Part shown: piece after piece, positions 58,501-62,990 of the stretch
How the letters are laid out: each line of letters starts with the position of its first letter
Numbering within the stretch: position 1 is the stretch's first letter
Source of the DNA: Mesocentrotus franciscanus
Lineage: Eukaryota > Echinodermata > Echinoidea > Camarodonta > Strongylocentrotidae
NCBI GenBank assembly: GCA_037976565.1
Contig: CP137675.1
Coordinates: forward strand, 20,734,446 to 20,798,445
DNA: 64,000 nucleotides
Direction: 5' to 3'
Translations under genes and position numbers: made by a program
The notes under the pieces: model-generated
The model's input: the letters and a program-made list of their open reading frames with translations, nothing else
What the model was told of the DNA's origin: nothing
Databases searched by the model: none

Positions 58501-60217
58501 ATACCGGTAGTCACATTATATCCAGACACATTGCTATACCGGTAGTCACATTATATCCAGTCACATTGCTATAATCACATTTTATCTATACCGGTCCGGT
58601 AGTCACATTGCTATAGTCACATTTTATCTATAGTCACATTGTATCCAGTCACATTGCTATAGTCTCATTTTATCTATAGTCACATTGCCATAGTCACATT
58701 TTATCTACTTATTTTCCAGAGTGATACTAGTAACATGTGATGGTATATCTGAAACTAATATTTCTTTTGTTTTTGGTCAACAGGTCCATAAAGTGATTCC
58801 CTGTGGTCTAGCGGACCGAGATGGAAGGATACAGAGAGGTGACCGTCTGATATCGGTCAATGGACGTGTATTGAAGGATGTCAGTCACAACCAAGCCCTT
58901 GGTCTGCTGAAGACTAAGAGGAGAGATGTTGTCTTGGTGGTAGCAAGGCCTTTAGAGCTGGAGGAAACCGGTGAGCAGGAGTGCAGTTTAGTTCAGGGGA
59001 AAATAATGAAGGATGCCGAGGATGATATAATAAAAATATTCCGTTTTTATATAGCGCTTAATACAATGTCTCTATTAAGCGCTTTACAGATATACTATTA
59101 CCGCGGTCATTGGTCATTGATATGACCCCCCCCCCCCCTTGAACCACAATAAAAACACTGAAGAAATGGTTTTCTAGACTGATTTCAATGTCTTCTTGTA
59201 TTGTCCATTAAAATAATTATCTTTCTCTTACCTGAGAGAGGTCGTAGTACCTTTATTTGTACACAGCAGTGGGTGATGTGAAAAGAAATTGAAAGTTCCT
59301 TAGAGTCAATTTCTTGAAAATGTTTTCTACTTATGACCCCTGTACATGAAAGTAAATCCCAGTTCAAGCAATTTCTTTACATATATTTTAATTCATAGTA
59401 TTACTGATGATGAAAACCAAGTCAGGTTTAGATTGGAAGTTAGTATGGAAATCCTTTTTTTTTCCTTCAGTGGTAACGTTCTCTGTCCATCAGAATGGTT
59501 TGGGTAACAATGCTTCAGAAACATTTATGAATAACAATATCAAGAAAATATCCACTCAGTACTACTTATATTACATGTATCTTTTCAAATAGAGTTGAAG
59601 GCATGTCATCAAAACTTATCCCAGATGCATTCCCTTTTTGTACCATAATGTTTTCACCATGTTGTGACACTTATAAGCTGTAATGTACATGGATGATAAA
59701 ATATCAATTACTCATTATCATAAAACATGATCTTTTCGTGGCTGTGATATAATTTCAGTTCGTGTCATACTACTTCTCTGCACATACGAGTTTGTAACAA
59801 CCAATCAGATTCTGTCATATATTTTGTATTGCAGCAAGTTAACTTGGTGTTATGTGTTATTTTCATTTCAGAGGAGGAAGGAGAGACGGAGGATGTAGAG
59901 ATGGCCAAGGGACCAGCAGGACTAGGTTTCAGTGTAGAGGGTGGGCGGGGCTCACCAAGGGAGACCAGCCAATCACAATCAAGAAGATCTTCATCGGGGG
60001 TGTGGCCGACAGGAGTGGGTTGCTACATGTTGGTGATGAGATTGTGGAGGTGAATGGCAGAAGACTTTCAAACTTGACTCATTTTGAGGCATGGACCTTC
60101 TTGAAAGCCGTCCCTTCGGGCATGGTGAAGCTAAAGATTAAAAAACCATCAAAGAAGGGCGATGAGAAGGATGAGGGGAAAGACGGTGACTTGTCAGAGG
60201 AGGTTTCGCGAGCCTAA
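3642..60217 (+). CDS. PDZD2: Multi-PDZ scaffold protein, PDZD2 / pro-interleukin-16 family (5' end outside window)
   Basis: Spliced gene with nine supported coding exons plus one possible microexon; all exon phases join correctly. Five PDZ modules are seen: a C-terminal half (3642-3774), one in the giant exon (about 11941-12225), one across 16750-16773 and 47476-47735, one across 57715-57814 and 58784-58955, and a last one at about 59900-60155. The final two resemble the C-terminal pair of human pro-IL-16 and PDZD2 (GLGLTVAGG, then AGLGFSVEGG followed by a GD-PITIKKIF strand). The family's proteins are cytoplasmic/nuclear scaffolds whose C-terminal PDZ part can be released by proteolysis. The visible part, about 2,360 residues, is closer in size to PDZD2 (about 2,840) than to pro-IL-16 (about 1,330). 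As PDZD2 and IL16 are vertebrate paralogues, an invertebrate gene is probably pro-orthologous to both. The start codon and promoter are not in the window. Family call is firm; the choice of symbol is less so. Confidence 0.85.
3775..7775. other. Intron, 4.0 kb
   Basis: AT-rich, with no exon supported. The short open frames in 5266-5688 and 6230-6746 lack splice signals and domain similarity. An antisense retroelement tail lies at 7345-7440. Confidence 0.6.
7345..7440 (-). mobile_element. Retroelement tail with (GAGTTT)n repeat, antisense
   Basis: GAGTTTGAGTTTGAGTTTAT repeats are followed by TTGGTTTCACATTTTACAT. On the minus strand this reads as an A-rich 3' end finishing in a hexamer repeat, typical of CR1/L2-like LINE or dependent SINE tails. 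Confidence 0.4.
7776..7959 (+). CDS. PDZD2: Coding exon: acidic linker after the first visible PDZ
   Basis: Acceptor TCTAG ends at 7775 and donor GTACAC begins at 7960. The 184-nt exon opens in phase 0 with DCEAEMKYLRSKQLSTSADL and continues through an acidic run (DDEEDDEEEKEG) to a Ser-rich end. It ends in phase 1 with the G of a split Asp codon completed at 8412. It has no recognisable domain and should be a flexible linker. The continuous phase on both sides and the position after a PDZ exon are the main support. Confidence 0.8.
8412..8467 (+). CDS. PDZD2: Small coding exon, basic linker
   Basis: Acceptor TTCAG ends at 8411 and donor GTAAGA begins at 8468. The 56-nt exon completes the split Asp codon and encodes DFSLPDYQKSNSDKRKGSK, ending in phase 0. 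It can join either the candidate microexon at 9063 or the giant exon at 11494 without changing frame. The short basic, Ser-rich peptide has no recognised domain. Confidence 0.75.
9063..9092 (+). CDS. PDZD2: Candidate 30-nt microexon (PMKRVSWART)
   Basis: A 10-codon open segment lies between an AAAG acceptor (ending 9062) and a GTATGT donor (from 9093). It is phase 0 on both sides, so including or skipping it keeps the frame between 8467 and 11494. It would insert PMKRVSWART, which contains a KRVSW stretch fitting the RVxF/W pattern used for protein phosphatase 1 docking and a basophilic kinase site (KRVS). The upstream polypyrimidine tract is poor, so the exon may be alternative or spurious. 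RNA evidence would decide. Confidence 0.4.
10047..10059. promoter_or_regulatory. RFX-type X-box palindrome (upstream member)
   Basis: GTTGCTTAGCAAC is a near-perfect inverted repeat of GTTGC/GCAAC, the half-sites bound by RFX transcription factors. It lies in the intron before the giant exon, 310 bp from a second such palindrome. Function is inferred from the motif only. Confidence 0.4.
10370..10383. promoter_or_regulatory. RFX-type X-box palindrome (downstream member)
   Basis: GTTGCTATAGCAAC is an exact 14-bp palindrome matching the symmetric X-box recognised by RFX factors. It is followed directly by a (GAT)n-like run (10390-10412). With the site at 10047 it makes an intronic pair about 1.1 kb upstream of the giant exon, possibly an enhancer or an internal promoter. 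Confidence 0.45.
11494..16773 (+). CDS. PDZD2: Giant coding exon: PDZ domain plus long disordered linker
   Basis: Acceptor TTTCTGTAG ends at 11493 and donor GTAAGT begins at 16774. The 5,280-nt exon (1,760 codons) is open throughout, phase 0 at both ends. A conserved-looking helical lead (about residues 128-149) precedes a PDZ domain at about residues 150-244, with carboxylate loop LGMGLN and strand DEILAVTNQ. A twice-occurring EEDIWKRIE / SEDIWQKVE motif follows (12322 and 12445). The rest, about 1,500 residues, is Ser/Pro/Lys/Asp-rich and low-complexity, with SRSPSPRTP, many SSP/SPK phosphosite-like motifs, proline-rich SH3-ligand-like stretches (PPPLPSSSPP), a KRVSFEG RVxF-type motif at 16168-16188 and an Asp/Glu run at about 16568-16617. 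The last codons (GVLEIR) form the first strand of the next PDZ, completed at 47476. Very large central exons coding for disordered linkers fit this family. Confidence 0.95.
17363..17422. repeat. (AT)n microsatellite
   Basis: An almost pure TA dinucleotide run flanked by TACATA units. Confidence 0.95.
17674..17969. mobile_element. MITE with long inverted ends (GGGGGTGTTTCACAAAG)
   Basis: GGGGGTGTTTCACAAAGATC at the left is matched inverted by CTTTGTGAAACACCCCC at the right. The pairing continues inward through CCTAAGTTGAACTTA / TAAGTTCGACTTAGG and GTCCAACTTA-type repeats. The unit is about 296 bp with no coding capacity. Confidence 0.75.
18642..18702. repeat. Short palindromic element, GGAGCCAGAAGG family, copy 3
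   Basis: ATTCAGAAGGGCGTTA and TAACGTCCTTCTGGCTCC form inverted arms around a central loop of about 25 bp. Confidence 0.5.
19441..19510. repeat. (GA)n microsatellite within a purine-rich tract
   Basis: A run of AGAGAG of about 45 bp inside a wider G/A-only stretch (19380-19530), just before Helitron copy 1. Confidence 0.95.
20053..20904. mobile_element. hAT-like insert with internal tandem repeats, private to Helitron copy 1
   Basis: Copies 2 and 3 run directly from the TATACGAAT sequence into ATTGTT. Copy 1 is interrupted there by a segment beginning CAAGGGCGTCATTAT and ending TGACGCCCCTG, near-perfect short inverted termini of hAT type. The target duplication is not clean, so superfamily assignment is tentative. 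Confidence 0.55.
20180..20745. repeat. Tandem array of about 110-bp units
   Basis: Five to six units begin at about 20180, 20289, 20400, 20508, 20619 and a partial one near 20686. Each contains TTTGACGTTTCATTA, TTAGAGAAAGAAGACGATTC, GACTCTTAATCCTTGT and a CpG-rich end (CTCTCGCGCGTAG). Confidence 0.85.
20884..21178. repeat. Direct tandem duplication, about 149-bp unit
   Basis: The unit starting GATAATGGATTGACGCCCCT at 20884 is repeated at 21033 and runs through CCTACAATGAAAATAATATA to ACACTCGAAG in both. It includes the insert's right terminus, so the duplication happened after that insertion. Confidence 0.85.
22160..22445. repeat. CpG-rich 5' module of the Helitron (copy 1)
   Basis: A strongly GC-rich block next to the element's 5' terminus, in contrast to the AT-rich surroundings. 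It is shared with copies 2 (25525-25815) and 3 (37155-37430). Several overlapping open frames there reflect high GC, not coding. Confidence 0.7.
23891..24282. mobile_element. TIR MITE (AAAGATAAAGTTGAGTTCTG family), copy A
   Basis: It begins TTTAAGATAAAGTTGAGTTC and ends GAACTCAACCTTCTCTTTAA, inverted copies of about 20 bp, apparently flanked by TA. It is about 392 bp, non-coding, and close to identical to the copy at 45332-45730. Confidence 0.8.
25508..28713 (+). mobile_element. Non-autonomous Helitron, copy 2
   Basis: It starts TCTATATATTAATACGCA after a host A. It ends with hairpin CCCGTGGATTCTCCACGGG (28686-28704), TCCTG and CTAG (28710-28713), followed by a host T. It lies in opposite orientation to copies 1 and 3 and contains a nested hAT element (26624-28050). 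No replication-initiator or helicase frame is seen. Confidence 0.87.
26624..28050. mobile_element. Nested non-autonomous hAT element in Helitron copy 2
   Basis: The ends GAGGCGCGGATCCATG and TGGATCCGCGCCTG are inverted, flanked by an 8-bp duplication GGTGGAAG (26616-26623 and 28051-28058). CAG...CTG-type ends and an 8-bp duplication are diagnostic of the hAT superfamily. The interior has polypurine blocks and a recurring AGATCAGTTGCGATT unit but no transposase. Confidence 0.82.
29160..29365 (+). mobile_element. Possible retroelement 3' tail
   Basis: A/T-rich sequence ends GGTAATAAATGATCAAATCA followed by an ATCAA-type short repeat, like CR1/L2-type tails. No coding sequence is recognisable. 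Confidence 0.25.
29710..30405. repeat. Near-perfect foldback: 320-bp inverted arms, 53-bp loop
   Basis: The left arm 29710-30029 (starting AGCTTCGGTAACACTGTAGT) is matched inverted by 30083-30405 (ending ACTACAGTGTTACCGAAGCT) with only a few differences. The loop is 30030-30082. The arms hold CGCATGCGC, AAAATGGCG and ATGAATATTCAT motifs. A GC-rich hairpin (30401-30436) follows the right arm. Confidence 0.92.
31845..31935 (+). mobile_element. SINE-type 3' tail fragment (AAGCGCT motif, ATT repeat)
   Basis: AAGCGCTTAGAG and TTAAGCGCTATATAAAAG are followed by a (TAT)n run, the same tail as in the fragments at 48838 and 59023. Confidence 0.5.
33037..33340 (+). mobile_element. tRNA-derived SINE
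   Basis: A pol III A-box-like TCGTGGTCTAGTG (33046) and B box GGTTCAAGTCC (33093-33103) have tRNA-like spacing, followed by a non-tRNA body and an ATTGTTATC-type tail. It cannot fold as a functional tRNA. Confidence 0.75.
34080..34141. repeat. G-run pair
   Basis: Two uninterrupted G runs of about 10 bases each (near 34083 and 34131), about 40 bp apart. Confidence 0.8.
34425..37448 (-). mobile_element. Non-autonomous Helitron, copy 3
   Basis: The left end is CTAGCAGG then hairpin CCCGTGGAAAATCCACGGG; the right end is TGCGTATTAATATATAGA. The flanks fit insertion between A and T. It has the same orientation as copy 1, carries the nested hAT (35099-36465) and has the CpG-rich 5' module at 37155-37430. 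Confidence 0.87.
35099..36465. mobile_element. Nested non-autonomous hAT element in Helitron copy 3
   Basis: It begins CAGGCGCGGATCCAGG and ends CTGGATCAGCGCCTG, flanked by exact 8-bp duplications CTTCCACC (35091-35098 and 36466-36473). It sits at the same Helitron site as in copy 2, so it was inherited from a shared ancestor. Long polypyrimidine blocks fill 35930-36430. Confidence 0.88.
38591..39331. mobile_element. TIR MITE (AAAGATAAAGTTGAGTTCTG family), copy C, interrupted
   Basis: 38591-38790 and about 39218-39331 match the left and right parts of copies A and B. The middle is replaced by a second element (38814-39202). The right terminus runs into a LINE-like tail (39336 onward). Confidence 0.65.
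38814..39202. mobile_element. MITE nested in copy C (ATTAAAGG...CCTTTAAT)
   Basis: The segment that splits copy C begins ATTAAAGGCATTG and ends CCAATCCCTTTAAT, inverted termini of about 13 bp with mismatches. No coding frame is present. Confidence 0.5.
39336..39520 (-). mobile_element. Probable LINE 3' fragment, antisense
   Basis: TTGAATTGAATTTGAATTTA followed by TTAACAACAACACATCACAA is, on the minus strand, an A-rich end finishing in an (AATTC)-type short repeat, like the segment at 1515. A 67-codon frame lies inside without a recognised domain. Confidence 0.35.
40195..40475. repeat. Polypurine (GA-rich) tract
   Basis: About 280 bp are almost only A and G on the + strand, with short AGAGAG runs. 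Open frames on both strands here are composition artefacts. Confidence 0.85.
43531..43569. promoter_or_regulatory. Promoter-like motif pair: NRF1-type CGCATGCGC and full CRE
   Basis: CGCATGCGC lies at about 43534 and TGACGTCA at 43562-43569, both typical of CpG-type promoters. They sit in repeat-like sequence with no transcript evidence, so function is uncertain. Confidence 0.25.
44027..44400. mobile_element. MITE with 29-bp-plus inverted ends and internal copies
   Basis: TGTCTTCATCAGCTCGAGAT at 44027 continues to CCCGCTATTT and is matched inverted at 44362-44400. Internal copies of GTCTTCATCAGCCCG occur near 44103 and 44225 and inverted near 44315. The open frames 44099-44392 are by-products. 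Confidence 0.8.
44734..44803. repeat. Short palindromic element, GGAGCCAGAAGG family, copy 4
   Basis: CTGTTTGGAGCTGGAAGG and CCTTCTGGCTCCAAACGG are inverted arms around a loop of about 35 bp. This is the cleanest member. Confidence 0.6.
45332..45730. mobile_element. TIR MITE (AAAGATAAAGTTGAGTTCTG family), copy B
   Basis: It begins TTTAAAGATGAAGTTGAGTT and ends AACTCAACCTTCTCTTTAA, flanked by TA. It is colinear over its whole length with copy A at 23891. Confidence 0.8.
46922..47056 (+). other. Doubtful cassette exon inside the third PDZ junction
   Basis: A 45-codon open segment lies between acceptor TTACAG (ending 46921) and donor GTAAAG (from 47057), phase 0 at both ends. It encodes TRKLLKMLDAHSNPLLFRFL and a further 25 residues ending MEEEDK. 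It could be spliced between the giant exon and 47476 without a frameshift. However, direct joining of 16773 to 47476 gives GVLEIRIDRIPGEPLGIEIC, a perfect PDZ first strand plus loop, which this segment would break. I think it is more likely chance than a constitutive exon. Confidence 0.2.
47476..48157 (+). CDS. PDZD2: Coding exon: third PDZ domain and acidic/basic linker
   Basis: Acceptor GTCTACAG ends at 47475 and donor GTAAGC begins at 48158. The 682-nt exon begins in phase 0 with IDRIPGEPLGIEICGGSD, the binding loop of a PDZ whose first strand comes from the end of the giant exon. The PDZ continues with IYVSGVAPSSATQRIGRVRP, GDQLLDVSG, helix SKAMDVLRQV and final strand TVHLVVARKKPE. A linker of about 130 residues follows, acidic first (DSEEDEDYVENL) then Ser/Pro-rich with a KKKKR run that could act as a nuclear localisation signal. 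It ends in phase 1 with the G of a split Asp codon. Confidence 0.93.
48838..49200 (-). mobile_element. tRNA-derived SINE, minus strand
   Basis: On the minus strand, an A-box-like GTAGAGTGGTTTTAAC is followed by a B-box-like GGGTTCCATTTTC, a body with CCACCCAGGTGTTAAATGG shared with the SINE at 33037, and the AAGCGCT tail with ATT repeats (48838-48905). Confidence 0.65.
55010..55275 (+). mobile_element. Diverged tRNA-derived SINE
   Basis: B box GGGTTCAATCC (55055-55065) follows an A-box-like GTGGTATATGATGTAGG. The body shares the CATCTCTACCCAGGCATGAA-type segment with the SINE at 33037. Confidence 0.6.
56735..56900 (-). mobile_element. Possible retroelement tail, antisense
   Basis: AATGGTTTATTGATTCAATA precedes AT-rich sequence; read on the minus strand it ends like the tails at 1515 and 7345. 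Confidence 0.25.
57573..57814 (+). CDS. PDZD2: Coding exon: linker with caspase-like DEAD-D site and first half of penultimate PDZ
   Basis: A strong pyrimidine tract and CTGCAG acceptor end at 57572; donor GTAAGT starts at 57815. The 242-nt exon completes a split Asp codon. It encodes a Ser-rich linker (SLQQRGLLERSFSESSNSTI), an acidic helix (LEKLIEEANQSLDEADDSD) and then strands A-B of a PDZ (DIAVIVLHKDDDNQGLGLTV, AGG) ending at EVT in phase 0. It matches the IL-16/PDZD2 order linker, VxVxxLHK, GLGxxxAGG. The DEAD-D sequence at 57701-57715 sits directly before the PDZ pair. Confidence 0.93.
57815..58783. other. Intron, about 1 kb, with minisatellite
   Basis: This intron splits the penultimate PDZ. 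Its 3' half is the minisatellite at 58311-58706, which ends about 75 bp before the acceptor. Confidence 0.8.
58311..58706. repeat. Minisatellite of GTCACATT-based units
   Basis: Repeated blocks TAGTCACATTTTATCTATA, CCGGTAGTCACATTATATCC and AGTCACATTGCTA alternate in varying order for about 400 bp. At least fifteen GTCACATT cores are visible. Confidence 0.9.
58784..58970 (+). CDS. PDZD2: Coding exon: second half of penultimate PDZ
   Basis: Acceptor TCAACAG ends at 58783 and donor GTGAGC begins at 58971. The 187-nt exon starts in phase 0 with VHKVIPCGLADRDGRIQRGD and goes on to RLISVNGRVLKDVSHNQALG, LLKTKRRDVVLVVARPLE and EET. This closely parallels the pro-IL-16 third PDZ ([20 protein letters not shown], then ...VLSINGKSLKG). 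It ends in phase 1 and joins 59872 by completing a Glu codon (G|AG). Confidence 0.95.
58971..59871. other. Intron, 0.9 kb, with SINE tail and C run
   Basis: It contains a SINE-type tail at 59023-59110 (ATAGCGCTTAATAC, TTAAGCGCTTTACAG) and a C run near 59127. Nothing else is assignable. Confidence 0.7.
59023..59110 (-). mobile_element. SINE-type tail fragment (AAGCGCT motif)
   Basis: AATAAAAATATTCCGTTTTT, TATAGCGCTTAATAC and TTAAGCGCTTTACAG match the tail of the SINE at 48838 in the same orientation. Confidence 0.5.
59872..60217 (+). CDS. PDZD2: Terminal coding exon: last PDZ, interrupted by a one-base frameshift
   Basis: The acceptor TTTCATTTCAG ends at 59871. In the entering frame the exon reads EEGETEDVEMAKGPAGLGFS then VEGGRGSP, the start of the IL-16-type last PDZ (human: AGLGFSLEGGKGS). 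Between about 59944 and 59962 the PDZ sequence moves to the next frame, where it continues as KGDQPITIKKIFIGGVADRS, then GLLHVGDEIVEVNG, LSNLTHFEAWTFLKAVP and MVKLKIKKP. A short Lys/Glu/Asp tail ends EEVSRA with TAA at 60215-60217. One base appears to be missing in the CCAAGGGAG stretch. Both halves are well conserved, so an assembly or allele error is more likely than gene decay. Confidence 0.88.
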
Positions 60218-62990
60218 AATGAACACTGTCAGGAAAGTCAGCGAATAAGGTTGAAGAGTTAAATCTGGTTGTCAGCTGCAGCAGTGTTAGTATGAGTCAA
60301 CGAAGATCAATGATTTCATTGCCATATATGGACCATACTATAGCCCTAGATGAACACCATCCAAATCCTCTCAAAATTGGCAAGATCGCTGCCCTTTTAA
60401 GTCATTAATGACTAAGCCTGAGTATTTTCAGGATAGTCAAGTTCAAGCGCTTTAGAAATGAACAATGATGGTATGATATCGTCTCTAATGTGTAAACAAA
60501 AGGGCAGAAATACTAGATTACAAATGTGTGTGAAGCATTTCATGTTACTTGTAGATCTAGTATATAATGAGATGACGGTGAGATTCTCTGTGAAAAATCA
60601 CATTTGATCAAATGATGATCAAACTAAAAGAGAACAACTCAGTATGAATGGTGCTTGGATAATTTTATTGTTTTCATCTCATGGGTCTTGAAGAGGCTGA
60701 GTAAGGGTGAATTGTTACAATGATACAGTGAAAAGTGATGTGGTTGTGTAGATGATTGTTCTTAATAGGAGCAGGATTACAAGCCAGGATCAGAATCAAA
60801 CGAATAGAACAGAAGTCTTAGAAATTGGGAAGATGTTCTCTCTTTCTTTTTTTAAATGTTGGTATCAAATGAGAAATAAATTATTTCTGGCTTACATTTG
60901 CACAAAAATGGAAAGAGGGTGTTCTTGAACAAAACACACATGGCAAATGAAGGCGTATGTAACATGTAATGGAGATATGGTCTTTATGATATTGAGTATG
61001 TCTGCATTAATAGTTCAAATGAATTTGGACCAGTTTGGGCTAAGAACAATTTGTGATACTTTCTTTCATTTGATTATGCCATCTAAAAGATACAGATTGA
61101 AGTGATGATTTCAGTAATTAAGAACAGAATTGTGACAGAGATGGGATTTTATAATTTGCTAATCCTGTTCATATGTCTCCTGCACAAAAGAGATCACTTT
61201 CCATATTCTGTTATGGAAGAAGTTATGATGCGTACAAACCATGCATCTGAAATTGTGTCTGTATTGTATAGCCACAACAGCTCTTCATGCGCTTCCCTTG
61301 CTTTTACTAAGGAGTGAACATGTCCACTTGAGAGTTTTATATGACTGGTAATATGAAACTGGTAATATGAAACTAATATATCAAAAGCACACGGTATAAT
61401 CACCACAAACCAATAAGTATTGTTTACAGGCAAACAAAGCTGTACATTTTGCCAAGAATTTACTAATAGGAAATTACTAGTAGGAAATCACATTTGACTG
61501 CTGTTGATGGTTTAGTATGTGGCATATATGGGGAAAAGAAGCATAGTCTATATTTTGTTATAGGAAAGCAGGTCTGTACTGATAAATGAGATCAATTCTA
61601 TACTTGAATGGACATATGTAATTCTTATTGGTACAAATCTGTAGCAGTGGACATGGTATTCATACTTCAAGAATCCTCTTGTTTTTATTTACTTGTCTTT
61701 ATTTTCACTATCATTTAGAAAACCCTCATTACATGGGAGTGTTAGGAATTGTGAATTATTTTCACACATTAAATTATAAGCATTTTCACTGTCATTTAGA
61801 AAACCCTCATTTATACATGGGAGTGTTAGGAAATGTGAATTATTTTCACACATTAAATTATAAGCAGTATGACCCAGTAAGAAATCAAATGAGATTGAGC
61901 AAGAGAATCATGGCGATCTACTGGAGTACCCGACTGCTTCCAAGTGGTATCATGGATGGCTGCACAAGCAAGGGCGGTAATTAATAGGAGGGTGCCGTTA
62001 AGAGAGGCACAGGTTGAAGCCATTAGACCAAATCTGCCAGTCTTTGTGTGGGTGGAAATTATGACAGAAAGGACAAAACAGTGATTACCATGGTTGAGGA
62101 GATGTCTAATCATCACGATTCACTAGATATGTTAATTGGATAAAAGTAAAATAAAAGTAATTGGATAAAGTAACAGTTTCCTTCTTCACAAGTTCTTTTC
62201 TACCTACGTATCTGTAATACATACCTGACAATTATTAACTCAATTACATTACAGAGTGCCAAAATGTAGGAATGCAGTGGAAATAGAGACATTGAATATG
62301 GTCAACATTATAGTTCTACCGGTAGTTCTCATGTTTCAAATGAATTGTACTTCAATGAGGAATGACATGTGCAAATCATTTAGCTCATATGAAATCTAGG
62401 TGAAGAATTATGGCATGCTCGGTACTACATGACCCTCCTCCCAATTGAAACTCACTTGGATCAAATTGTTGATTAATTTCTTTGATCAGTTCAATGTTTA
62501 TACTGTGTGTATTTGTCATTTAAGTTCTGTATGTTGGCATCAAGGGTGTTTTTTTATATAATTTAGAAGTTCTGTTGAGACCTCTTATTGATGTTTTAAT
62601 GACCCAGCCCAACAATAACATATAGATTGTGTACCTTGAGTGGTGCAAAAATAATTGATTGTTTAATCTGGATATACTCCAACTATTGGAGATAGCTGTA
62701 TGTGTATATTAGATTCATTTGGTATTTTGTATAGATTGGCTTTCATGTAGCATTGTATAGAGTGTACAGTGTATAGATAAACTATATATATAGTAATATA
62801 TATGGAGTGAGAATATGTATAAAATGGTATAATGTCCTGCATAAAAACAAAGCAAGCTTTTTATTGCTAGTTTTGCATATGGCTTTCTATTAAAAGTGCG
62901 ATACTTGAAATTTTCTTTCAAGTGTGCCTTTTATTTTTAGTGCATGCAGTTTTCAGTCCATCGTGAAGTCGAAGACACAAAAATAAATTT
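60218..62990 (+). other. Probable 3' UTR
   Basis: AT-rich sequence after the stop codon with no coding exon I can support. AATAAA hexamers lie at 60875-60880, 62150-62155 and 62982-62987. The first would give a 3' UTR of about 0.7 kb and the others much longer ones. The true cleavage site cannot be decided from sequence alone. Confidence 0.4.
61705..61866. repeat. Direct tandem duplication, about 80-bp unit, in the downstream region
   Basis: CATTTAGAAAACCCTCAT...ACATGGGAGTGTTAGGAA...CACACATTAAATTATAAGCA occurs twice back to back with small differences. Confidence 0.9.

Noticed and set aside
58311..58706. CRISPR-like repeat array
   Set aside because: Units are contiguous and shuffled without unique spacers of even size, and the host is a eukaryote. 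It is a minisatellite.
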